NCBI GenBank assembly: GCA_017619755.1 | Contig: JAFZRU010000022.1 | Location: 1-59,984 of the forward strand | Direction of reading: 5' to 3' | Source: Prevotella sp. | Lineage (GTDB): Bacteria > Bacteroidota > Bacteroidia > Bacteroidales > Bacteroidaceae | Length of the DNA: 59,984 nucleotides | Shown: positions 51,101 to 59,300 of the stretch, piece after piece | How the letters are laid out: every line of letters starts with the position of its first letter | Position numbering within the stretch: the first letter of the stretch is position 1 | Translations under genes and position numbers: made by a program | The notes under the pieces: model-generated | Database searches by the model: none | What the model was told of the DNA's origin: nothing | The model's input: only the letters and a program-made list of their open reading frames with translations

Positions 51101-51732
51101 ACAAATCGTCGTTCACCAATGGAGACGATGTCAACAGCACCCCCTATTTCGTGGCGAGAGTGACAGACAAGGATGGCATCAACGCCGCCGGTACGGGCAT
51201 AGGACACGACCTGCAGCTCACCATCGACGGAGACATGGGGAAGACCTATGTGCTCAATGATAACTTCACTTTCGACTTTGGAAGCTACACCAGTGGGACC
51301 ACTTATTACAACATACCGGCACTCGAACCCGGCAGGCACACCCTCAGGTTCAGGGCTTGGGACATCCTCAACAACTCCTCCACCGCCGAGTTGACTTTCA
51401 ACGTCGTCATGGGCATGCAACCCAACCTGCTTAGTCTCAGCTGCACCAACAATCCCGCCACCACCGGCACCACGTTCATCATCACCCATGACAGGGCGGG
51501 CAGCGAAATCGATGTCGTGCTTGACATCTTCGACGTCAGCGGGAGGCTGCTGTGGAGCCATTCCCAGACAAGCGCCAACACCTCCACCACCATCACCATC
51601 GACTGGGACCTCACCGTGGACGGAGGGCAGAAATTGCAGACCGGTGTCTATCTCTACCGGGTGCGCATCGCCTCCGACGGTAGTTCCATGGCCTCCAAAG
51701 CCAAGAAACTCATCATCATAGACAATAATTAA
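48157..51732 (+). CDS. porU: Type IX secretion system sortase PorU (C25 peptidase fold)
   Basis: PorU removes the C-terminal signal of type IX cargo and attaches many of them to surface lipopolysaccharide. The gingipain-like C25 domain shows its catalytic His696 (VIDYSGHGA) and Cys729 (WITASCDIAPFD). N-terminal propeptide-like beta domains precede it, and an Ig-like and a terminal region (VYLYRVRIASDG...) follow. The ~1190-residue length is standard. The start is uncertain: Met codons at 48157, 48190 and 48211 all precede the hydrophobic signal (MLAAILLLFTAQMAGAQQ). The next gene is porV, its functional partner. Confidence 0.92.
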   Translation: MQATSTKCLEAMAGKAKRMLAAILLLFTAQMAGAQQFYNLTAGELAVDSVLPRFACSLPLPDNYADSTYTVSILYPEFIDTAPYSVKRLKALVADPLPELPEPECNVVVERKKARLEVSFHPFVFRDSRYKTIVSFMLKVEARPVPSMRRAPKAQEAGAGRYADNSVLANGRWVKIRVPSSGIYQLNDALVKQAGFSDLSKVRLYGYGGALQNELLNPDELVATDDLKEVPTCNVGGRRLFYAQGPVSWSTPSTMQRTRNPYSDHGYYFLTQGDGEPLSIDSAAFVSEHYPRPEHYHTLHETDNYSWFKGGRNLFESTPINVGYPQTYVLASPGGEGPGKVAVAVTAGVSTVVEVSINNSVVGELSMNPGSYERGKETKQVYDVPNLRATDTIIISTVSGGPARLDYIDIYTEKPRHMTALTYSGIPTPEVVHAITNQNHHADGPADMVIIIPTSQKLLPQAKRLAEYHEAHDSLRVRIIPADELYNEFASGTPDINAYRRYLKMLYDRAETESDMPKYVLLFGDGVWDNRMLTSDTRNFSPDDFLLCYESEESFSEIYCLVDDGFIALLDDGEGLNPQSTDKLDLAVGRFPVHTAADAKTVTDKSINYMENGDAGAWENLVVVLGDDGNNNSHLVDANNAANLVNSLYPGFQVKKVMWDAYTRVTTSTGNTYPDCAKDIKQTQASGALVIDYSGHGAANSISHEKVLMLQDFKDFTNTHMPLWITASCDIAPFDMAEDCIGVECLLNKKGGCMAFFGTTRTVYQSYNAYLNRTYLKHVLSVVDGKRVSIGEAQRLAKNEMITSGQDKTSNKLRYSLLGDPALCLNVPTLKTVVDSINGIPVGSGKDIAIAAGSIATVAGHIERNGVCDESFNGQLTAVVRDSEELVTCRGQAEDSDEPFTYYDRPNVLFNGFDYVENGKFHFSFAVPMDINYSDGLGLMNLYAVNDQHTLEAHGACDAFRVGGSQTAENDSIGPSIFCYLNKSSFTNGDDVNSTPYFVARVTDKDGINAAGTGIGHDLQLTIDGDMGKTYVLNDNFTFDFGSYTSGTTYYNIPALEPGRHTLRFRAWDILNNSSTAELTFNVVMGMQPNLLSLSCTNNPATTGTTFIITHDRAGSEIDVVLDIFDVSGRLLWSHSQTSANTSTTITIDWDLTVDGGQKLQTGVYLYRVRIASDGSSMASKAKKLIIIDNN

Positions 51733-51802
51733 GCCATACATGCGTTTTTTATATGCAAGTCCGGCCACATCACGGCTTTCATCAGCAGAAAAAAGAAGAA
51801 AA

Positions 51803-52972
51803 ATGAATATCAGAGGAATCACCGTCTTCGCACTCTCCATCCTGTCCCTCGCGGCAATGGCCCAGAAGGAAGATATGTTCAACCCCGTCAACACCTCCGT
51901 CACCTCTCAGACGATAGCACCCGACGCACGTGCAGCCGGCATGGGTGACGTGGGAGCTGCCACCGACCCCGATGTCGTGTCGCAGTACTGGAACCCGGCC
52001 AAGTACCCCTTCACCATTTCCAGGGCCGGCGTGGCGCTCAACTACACCCCGTGGCTCCGTCAGCTTGTCAGCGATATGGACTTGGCATGGCTCGTGGGGT
52101 ACTATCGCATCGGTGACTACAGCGCCGTCTCCGGCTCCTTGAGATATTTCTCCTTGGGAGAGGTGATGACCAGCAGTTCACTCGACGACACCAACGACAT
52201 GACCATCAACCCCTACGAGATGTCGCTTGACGTGGCGTACTCCCTCATGCTCAGCGAGAATTTCTCCCTCGGTGCGGCTGTGAGGTGGATTTACTCCGAC
52301 CTCACCTACGATTTTACGGAGGACACCAGCCCCGGTTCGGCCTTCGCAGCCGACATCTCGTGCTATTACCAGAACTACCTCAACCTTGGTGCGCGTGAGT
52401 GCCAGCTCGGCTTGGGCCTCAACGTGAGCAACATAGGTAGCAAGATTTCCTTCGGAGGCGACGACCACAGCGAGTTCATACCCACCAACCTTCGTTTAGG
52501 CGCCTCGCTGATGATTCCCGTGGACGAGTACAACCGCTTCACCATCGCCGCCGACGCCAACAAGCTTCTCGTACCCACCTATCCCAAGCAGCGGGAGGAA
52601 GAGACTTCCCAGGAATACCAGGACCGTTTGGAGAAGGAGTATTTCGACGTGTCGAGCATCAGTGGCATGTTCAAGAGCTTCAACGATGCTCCCAACGGCT
52701 TTAAGGAGGAGTTGCAGGAGATACAGTGGAGCGTCGGTGCTGAATATACCTACCATGACCAGTTCGCCATACGTGCTGGATACCATTTCGAGCACGAGAA
52801 CAAGGGAAACAGAAAATATTTCACCGTGGGCGCTGGCTTCAAGATGAGCGTCTTCTCCCTCGATGCCGGCTATGTCATCGCCACGGCGAAGAGCAATCCC
52901 CTCGACCAGACGCTGCGTTTCACGTTGTCGTTCGACATGGACGGCATCAAGGACCTCTTCAACAGGAGATAA
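51803..52972 (+). CDS. porV: Type IX secretion outer membrane protein PorV (LptO)
   Basis: A FadL-like 14-stranded barrel that shuttles type IX cargo from the translocon to PorU. A signal peptide (ending AMAQ) precedes the family signature APDARAAGMGDVGAATDPDVVSQYWNPAKYPF. The C-terminus ends in LRFTLSFDMDGIKDLFNRR, also typical. The frame opens earlier, but the signal peptide and an A-rich ribosome-binding region place the start here. It is 70 bp downstream of porU and overlaps the ispF start. Confidence 0.93.
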   Translation: MNIRGITVFALSILSLAAMAQKEDMFNPVNTSVTSQTIAPDARAAGMGDVGAATDPDVVSQYWNPAKYPFTISRAGVALNYTPWLRQLVSDMDLAWLVGYYRIGDYSAVSGSLRYFSLGEVMTSSSLDDTNDMTINPYEMSLDVAYSLMLSENFSLGAAVRWIYSDLTYDFTEDTSPGSAFAADISCYYQNYLNLGARECQLGLGLNVSNIGSKISFGGDDHSEFIPTNLRLGASLMIPVDEYNRFTIAADANKLLVPTYPKQREEETSQEYQDRLEKEYFDVSSISGMFKSFNDAPNGFKEELQEIQWSVGAEYTYHDQFAIRAGYHFEHENKGNRKYFTVGAGFKMSVFSLDAGYVIATAKSNPLDQTLRFTLSFDMDGIKDLFNRR

Positions 52973-53457
52973 TGGCCATGATAATCAGGGTGGGATTCGG
53001 ATACGACGTGCACCAGTTGGTGTCGGGGCGTGCACTGTGGCTTGGCGGTGTGAGGATTGATCATCACCTCGGCCTCTTGGGGCATAGCGACGCCGACGTG
53101 TTGGTGCATGCCATTTGTGACGCATTGCTTGGAGCTGCCGCCATGCGCGACATCGGATATCATTTCCCCGACACCTCCGACGACACGCTCGATATGGACA
53201 GCAAGGTGATTTTGAAAGAGGTGGTGGACCTCATCGCCTCCAAAGGCTACCGCGTGGGAAATGTGGATGCCACTGTCTGCGCAGAGAAACCCAAGCTCAA
53301 CCCTCACATTCCCGCCATGCAGCAATGCTTGGCACAGATCATGGGCGTGACACCCGACGATGTCTCCATCAAGGCCACCACCACGGAGAAGCTCGGCTTC
53401 ACCGGGCGTCAGGAGGGCATCAGTGCCTACGCCGTGGTGCTTGTTGAAAAGGGGTAA
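52972..53457 (+). CDS. ispF: 2-C-methyl-D-erythritol 2,4-cyclodiphosphate synthase
   Basis: Forms the cyclic diphosphate in the MEP isoprenoid pathway. Zinc ligands Asp12, His14 and His46 lie in GFGYDVHQL and SDADVLVHAICDALLGAAA; GYHFPDTSDD and the C-terminal TTTEKLGFTGRQEGISAYAV complete the trimeric active site. Length 161 is normal. Its ATG overlaps the porV stop (TAATG), so it is co-translated with the secretion gene. Confidence 0.95.
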   Translation: MAMIIRVGFGYDVHQLVSGRALWLGGVRIDHHLGLLGHSDADVLVHAICDALLGAAAMRDIGYHFPDTSDDTLDMDSKVILKEVVDLIASKGYRVGNVDATVCAEKPKLNPHIPAMQQCLAQIMGVTPDDVSIKATTTEKLGFTGRQEGISAYAVVLVEKG

Positions 53458-53520
53458 CAACTTAGTTCACCATTCAAATGAGTACAACGCCCGGGCGCTC
53501 GCTCGGGCGGATTTGTAATC

Positions 53521-53734
53521 AAAAAAAGTGTGCCGCGACTCATCTCTGAGCCACGGCACACGAGCCTATGTTTAACTAAAAATCCTTTCAAAACCAAAGG
53601 GAACCTCACGGTCGCCTTTGTTGTCCAATTAAACAATCTACTTAATACCTTAAACCTAATAACTAAAAACCTAAATCTATTACTACTAACCTAAACAATC
53701 TATTAACCTTTATGATTGATGACTCAATCATTGA
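53521..53734 (-). ncRNA. Candidate small RNA with own promoter and terminator
   Basis: In the 443-bp gap after ispF, the minus strand carries a strong promoter and, ~210 nt later, an intrinsic terminator: stem GTGTGCCG/CGGCACAC (53528-53561) followed by seven U. The transcript would start with a perfect hairpin (arms of 8 bp, 53712-53731). A U/A-rich middle follows with repeated UUUAGGUU-like segments, then a hairpin CAAAGG...CCUUUG near 53600. It contains no credible coding frame. I do not recognise the family with confidence; Bacteroidales small-RNA families or 6S RNA would be candidates to test. Confidence 0.65.
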
Positions 53735-53739
53735 CGATG

Positions 53740-53771
53740 CAAAGGTACAACCAAAAGTGGGCGTGTGCAAT
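53740..53771 (-). promoter_or_regulatory. Promoter of the candidate small RNA
   Basis: Minus strand: ATTG, 20 bp, TACCTTTG. The spacing and -7 box fit the Bacteroidota consensus; the start is expected near 53734. Confidence 0.65.
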
Positions 53772-53884
53772 TTTTTTTGGCTTATTCTACATAAAAATGC
53801 CTTTTTCTTGATATAAATCAACTGCCGTGTGCGATAACAACAACATTTTTTCTTTGTTTATGCGAAAAATAGAGATTTTATTTT

Positions 53885-53892
53885 TACTTTTG
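53885..53892 (+). promoter_or_regulatory. -7 box of the glycosyltransferase pair
   Basis: TACTTTTG ends 8 bp before the ATG, so the transcript would have an extremely short leader or none. Confidence 0.5.
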
Positions 53893-53900
53893 CCTTTACT

Positions 53901-55175
53901 ATGCGAGTACTCATTATCAACACGAGCGAGCGAACGGGCGGTGCCGCCCTGGCCGCCAACCGCCTCAAGGACGCCCTTAACAATACAGGGGTAAAGGCCA
54001 AGATGCTGGTAAGGGACAAGGAGACCGATGACATCACCGTCGTGGGGATGGGCGACAGCCTCTTGGCGCAGCGACATTTCCTGTGGGAGAGAATGTCCAT
54101 CCTCCCGAGTCTGCATTTCTCCCGCAAACACCTCTTCGACATCGACATCGCCAACGCCGGCTTCGACATCACCCGCACAAGGGAGTTCCGCGAGGCCGAT
54201 ATCATCCACCTGCACTGGGTCAACCAGGGCATGCTCTCCCTTTCCGGACTGAAAAAGGTGTTGGCGAGTGGGAAGCCTGTGGTGTGGACCATGCACGACG
54301 CCTGGCCCTTTACCGCCATCTGTCACCTCACCATGGGCTGCAAGGGATACAAGTCGCAGTGCAGGCAGTGCAAGTACCTGCCCGGGGGCGGTGACGTCAA
54401 CGACCTGGCTGCCAAGGTGTGGTGGCGGAAGAAGGCCGTTTTGGAGCACCAAAATATCTTCTTCGTGGCCTGCAGCAGGTGGTTGGAGAGCGAGGCACGG
54501 CAGAGTGCGCTTCTCGTCGGGCACAATGTGACCAGCATTCCCAACCCCATCGACACCAGGGTATTCCATAGCAAGGACAAGGTGGCGGCAAGGCAGGCCT
54601 TGGGGCTTCCTCAAGACAAGAAACTCATCCTCTTCGTCTCGCAGCGCGTCACCAACACCTATAAGGGCATGGACTACCTCGTGGAAGCCTGCCGCCTCCT
54701 CGTGGAGGGGCACCCGGAAATGGGCGAGCAATGTGCCGTGGTGGTGCTGGGAGGCCATGCCGAGGAGGTGGAGGGGATGTTGCCCTTGAAGGCATATCCC
54801 TTGGGGTATGTGAGCGACGAGCAGCGGGTGGTCGATGTGTACAACGCCGCCGACGTTTTCGTGCTGCCATCACTCTCCGAAAACCTTCCCAACACCATCA
54901 TGGAGGCCATGGCGTGCGGCGTGCCGTGCGTGGGGTTCAAGGTGGGCGGCATCCCGGAGGAAATCGACCATCTCAAGACGGGATACGTGGCGGAATACCG
55001 CAGTGGCAGAAGTCTCATGGAGGGCATCCACTGGGTGTTGTGCCAGGCCGATAGACAGGCCTTGGCGCAAGCCTCCGTGCGCAAGGTGGCGGCAAATTTC
55101 TCGCAAGACAGCGTCGCCCTTCGATACATTGAGGTCTATAACCATGCCCTGGCATTCAAGCATTACGGAATATGA
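53901..55175 (+). CDS. Glycosyltransferase, GT4 family
   Basis: A GT-B fold retaining glycosyltransferase of 424 residues. The N-terminal domain begins MRVLIINTSERTGGAALAANRL, and the C-terminal donor-binding motif reads PSLSENLPNTIMEAMACGVP followed by GGIPEEI with the EX7E-type pattern. A Cys-rich segment (CHLTMGCKGYKSQCRQCKYLP) typical of some polysaccharide transferases lies near residue 145. It probably adds a sugar to a surface polysaccharide or glycan; the donor is not readable. Overlaps the next glycosyltransferase gene by 4 bp. Confidence 0.9.
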   Translation: MRVLIINTSERTGGAALAANRLKDALNNTGVKAKMLVRDKETDDITVVGMGDSLLAQRHFLWERMSILPSLHFSRKHLFDIDIANAGFDITRTREFREADIIHLHWVNQGMLSLSGLKKVLASGKPVVWTMHDAWPFTAICHLTMGCKGYKSQCRQCKYLPGGGDVNDLAAKVWWRKKAVLEHQNIFFVACSRWLESEARQSALLVGHNVTSIPNPIDTRVFHSKDKVAARQALGLPQDKKLILFVSQRVTNTYKGMDYLVEACRLLVEGHPEMGEQCAVVVLGGHAEEVEGMLPLKAYPLGYVSDEQRVVDVYNAADVFVLPSLSENLPNTIMEAMACGVPCVGFKVGGIPEEIDHLKTGYVAEYRSGRSLMEGIHWVLCQADRQALAQASVRKVAANFSQDSVALRYIEVYNHALAFKHYGI

Positions 55176-55978
55176 CACGCATCACTATCGTCACCATCAC
55201 CTACCAGGCGGTTGAAGTGCTGCAACCCACGCTCGACAGCGTGGCGGCACAGCAGCACCCATGGGTGGAGCACGTCATCGTGGACGGAGCCTCCACCGAC
55301 GGCACCGTGGAGATGGTGAAGGCCTACTGCCAAAGGGCTTTGGAGGAGGGTAGGCACGAGGTGCGAATGATTTCCGAGAAAGACAACGGCTTGTACGATG
55401 CGATGAACAAGGGGCTGCGGATGGCCACAGGGGACTATGTGTGCTTCCTCAACGCAGGGGATCGCCTCGCCGCAGAAGACACTCTCGCCGTGGTGGCAGA
55501 GGTGGTGGAGACCCGTGCCGATGGTGTCAGGCCCGCCGTGGTGTATGGCGACACCGACATCATCGACGGCGAAGGACGTTTCCTGCGCCATCGGAGGCTC
55601 AGACCGCCGCAGAAGCTGACTTGGCGCTCCTTCCGTTATGGCATGTTGGTGTGCCACCAGGCCTTCTATGCACGGTTGGACATCGCCAAGGAGACACCCT
55701 ACGACACGCACTACCGCCTTTCTGCCGACGTGGACTGGTGCATCCGCGTGATGAAGAGGGCAGAGGAGTTGAACGCACCGCTTTGTAACGCCGGGCAGGT
55801 GCTGGCACTCTATCTCGCCGAGGGACAAACCACACAGCACCACCAAGCTTCACTCCAGGAGCGCTTCCATGTGATGCGCTGCCACTACGGACTGCCCCTT
55901 ACTCTCGCCATGCACGCCTGGTTTGCCCTCAGGGCAACAAAAAGGAAATGGTTAGATGGAAGAAAAAATGTTAAATAA
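55172..55978 (+). CDS. Glycosyltransferase, GT2 family
   Basis: A GT-A fold inverting glycosyltransferase of 268 residues: TIVTITYQAVEVLQPTLDSV, VDGASTDGT, SEKDNGLYDAMNKGLRMATGDYVCFLNAGD and the SADVDWCIRV segment. This subgroup, with DNGLYDAMNKG, often makes O-antigen or exopolysaccharide. The start overlaps the GT4 stop (ATGA). It has no membrane segments. A C-terminal basic tail (RATKRKWLDGRKNVK) could contact the membrane. Confidence 0.9.
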   Translation: MTRITIVTITYQAVEVLQPTLDSVAAQQHPWVEHVIVDGASTDGTVEMVKAYCQRALEEGRHEVRMISEKDNGLYDAMNKGLRMATGDYVCFLNAGDRLAAEDTLAVVAEVVETRADGVRPAVVYGDTDIIDGEGRFLRHRRLRPPQKLTWRSFRYGMLVCHQAFYARLDIAKETPYDTHYRLSADVDWCIRVMKRAEELNAPLCNAGQVLALYLAEGQTTQHHQASLQERFHVMRCHYGLPLTLAMHAWFALRATKRKWLDGRKNVK

Positions 55979-55998
55979 TGAAAAATGTGTATGAAATA

Positions 55999-56030
55999 AT
56001 TGGTTATATCGAAAAAAACGCCTACTTTTG
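55999..56030 (+). promoter_or_regulatory. Promoter of the large surface protein gene
   Basis: ATTG, 20 bp, TACTTTTG. Transcription from here would give a leader of about 290 nt. Confidence 0.6.
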
Positions 56031-56325
56031 CACGTCCTATTGAGAGATACCGATATCTGTGTTCCTTTACATTATTATAGTCCAAGATAGATAGATGCAT
56101 ACACTATCCACATGCATGCCAATGGCAAAATGCCATGAATGTCATCAATGCCACCACTCACCGCCTTGCATTTTGGGGTGAGCCTCACACCTTTGTGACT
56201 CTCTCAAATGAAAGACCCTAAAGTCCCTAAAGATCTTTATTTACCTGAATTGTTCAACCCCAATAATCCCAGAATATCATTTCATAATTCCTGAATATAA
56301 TAATCACCTTAAAAATCAACCTTAT
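56031..56325 (+). promoter_or_regulatory. Long 5' leader with a short 9-bp repeat patch
   Basis: No gene is seen in this stretch. It contains a repeat patch at 56211-56239 (AAAGACCCT, AAAGTCCCT, AAAGATCTT) of the same family as other junction arrays, and a GGCAAAATGCC palindrome near 56121. An RNA control function is possible given the length. Confidence 0.4.
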
Positions 56326-59300
56326 ATGAAACATTCATTACATTGTTTTGGGGCACTCTTGGTAGCCCTATTGCTATATGCCACCGACTTGCCGGTGATG
56401 GCCGGAACAAATCGAGATTGTGGCCCGTATTCCTACTATGGTGATGGTTGGAGCGCTTCATTCGAAGTCAAGTTCGACGAGAATGAAAACCTCTCCTACT
56501 CCTACTCATGGTGGACGGGTGAAGGCGCGAAAGACATGACCTTACGCCTTAAACATGTGGATATCTCACGAAATGCCACCTGCACCAGTGAATATCCGGG
56601 TTTCGACGTGGAACTCGGCGTGAGTGCTGTGCAGAAAAAGGGTATGGAATACAGAAACACTGACTTTGATTACTACTTGGTCAATGACAACGGAACCGAG
56701 CTCTTGGTGGGGCACGGCTATTTTGACAAAGATGACAGTGAAAATTTCCAGTTGGATAATAAATCTGGTTCTGGATTGATTGAACTGTCCCATCCCGCTC
56801 TCTATCGCAAGGGGTCGAAAGACACGGAATACGAGCACAAAATCAACACACGTGTCTCCTTGTCGCAAGATGCTTACAATCAAGGCTACAAACACCTGAG
56901 GGTGAAAGGCCGCAGCAAATACTACAAGGACCCGTCGTGGCATACTGATGTCATCATCTATGTGTGGTTCAACTATTACATCGAACTGAAGGAACCCGCT
57001 TATGAGACGCTTCCTGAGCCAGAATATGCTTGGAAAAGTCCTACAGAGCTAATGCTTACCTTTCGTGGTGACAAACTGCCGAAAGTCAACAGTTCTCAGA
57101 TGGAGGACACCAATGGTAGCACCCGTTTGGGCATGCGTAACAATGGTGTGACGCAGTCCTCTGTCAAGTCAAATTTTACCCTTGAGTTGTGGGATGAGAC
57201 TGAAACTAACCTTATAAATAAGAATAATTTTGAAATTGATGGATACGAATCAAAATCTTTTACCATCAATGTGCCGAAAAACCAATCTTTTAAGGTGAAG
57301 GTTACCAGCAAATCCACTTACAAGGTGACCGTGAAGAATGCCTATTACCGAAATAAAGCATGGTCTGATGGCAAACGAACGCTAACCAATTCGTCCAAAG
57401 AGAAAAGTTATACCAAGTCGTTCAACAACCAGGGCATCGATTTGCAGTTCACTTTCAACCAGGTGAAGGGCAATACGACCCTTTCTTGGCCGAGGGATTT
57501 GAAAATGCCCAAGGATCCTTCGGTGTACATCTATCGAACAACCCTCAACGAAGACGGCTCATACGCTAGCAACCGCGAGGAATTGGGTTATACGACGAAA
57601 AACACGTTCCAGGACAATGCCGACCGCGGCATGGAATGGGGCAAGAAATACCGTTATGAGGCTGTCGTTCTGGCGAAGGAATGGATAGACAATGGTTTCA
57701 AAGTGCCTACAGATCCGGAAGTCCTTCCCGATTGCAATTCCACTGAGTGTTTCGTGAACACCAGTCCCATCCTGCCAATCCATCTCACTCAAGATATGAG
57801 TGAAGTGGAGAAAATCAAGATTGGATGGGATTTCCAGGGCATCCCTGAGAAAGAAACCGACCTCAATTTCCGCATACATCGCCTCAACTCCGATGGAACA
57901 GAAGAAATGGATTACGGCTCCGTGACCGTTCGTCGCAAGGATGGACATGCCAATTTCATTGATGACAAGCCTGCGAGCAACTGCGAAGTCTATAAATATT
58001 TCGTGCAGTTAGACCTCATCGACAACAATTTGCATTATTACAGCGACACCCTCACCGCACGCATCACCGCAAGCACCTCCATTACCAATGTAGAGGTATC
58101 CAAGGGTACAGCCTCCGATGGCATACACCTCACATGGAAGGCCAACCAAGTGGGTGCCAACCCCACCACTTATTTGGTGAAGCGTCGCATCGTCGGCTCC
58201 AAGGAATGGAGTACCATTTACACCGTGGCAGGCACGACGGATGAATACACCTTCCTCGACGTTGAATCCGAGCCTGGAAGATACTACGAGTATTGCGTGG
58301 AGGCCTACGGTGCCAACTGCGAAGACAGCGATGACTTGTTGCTCACCGACAGCCGCATAGAGCCTGGCTTCGGCCAAGCATCAGGCACCATCACCGGCCG
58401 TGTCTCCTTCGACACCGGCACCGCTGTGGACAACGTGAAGGTGAACCTGCTGAGAAGTGACGACGAGGCCAATGGCAACGTCCAATTCTACTCCAGGCAA
58501 ATCCTCCAAGATGGCGGTGGTGTCGCTTGGAAAACCACAGCCGACAAAGTGAAGGAGGTTATTGGAGCGCAAAACGACTGGTCGTTGCAGATGTGGGTCA
58601 AGCCCGACGACATCCAAAGCACCGACATGATACTCCTCGTTGACGTGGCGGACATCCTGAAACTAGGTCTTCAAAAAGACAATGACACTGATGCAGACTA
58701 CAGGTTAGTGTGGCTTGACAGTAGCCAAGGAGCCGCCCCCGTGGCCATTTGCGACAGCATACCCACCGACGAGTACAGTCAGGTCACTTTCATTCACAAC
58801 AGTGACACGCTCATCGCATACGTCAACGGAAAACTGAAGGGCACCACCATCCTGCAAGCTAAGGAAAACGTTTATGAGAGCCTGTCAGGCGACGTGAGCG
58901 TGAATTTCTGCGGTGACAACTTCACCGGCTATGTGGACGAGGTCCGCCTCTGGAACAAGGCACTCTCCGAGAAGGAGGTGGTCAACACCTGGGGCCGCAT
59001 CATCAGTGGTCGTGAGGACGGCCTGAAACTCTACTGGCCGTTCGACGAGGGCTTGGCCGAGTACGCCTTTGACTTCTCTCGCACCGGCGGCGTGGCTAAC
59101 AGCAACCATCCCAGCGTGGGCTTTTCGCAACTCAGCAATGTAACCCCCACCTCCACGCAGTTAGGGCTTTACGGCGTGACCAACGAGAACGGTGAGTATG
59201 TCATCCGCGGCATCCCCTTCACCGGCAGCGGCACGGGCTACACCGTGCTGCCCGAACTGGGTGTCCATGAGTTCTCGCCTCAGACGCGCAACGGCTTCAT

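Noticed and set aside
49609-51903. 764-codon minus-strand open frame
   Set aside because: It lies opposite porU, whose C25 domain is unmistakable. Long antisense frames are expected in GC-rich genes, and the translation is Val/Gly/Asp/His-rich without domain features.
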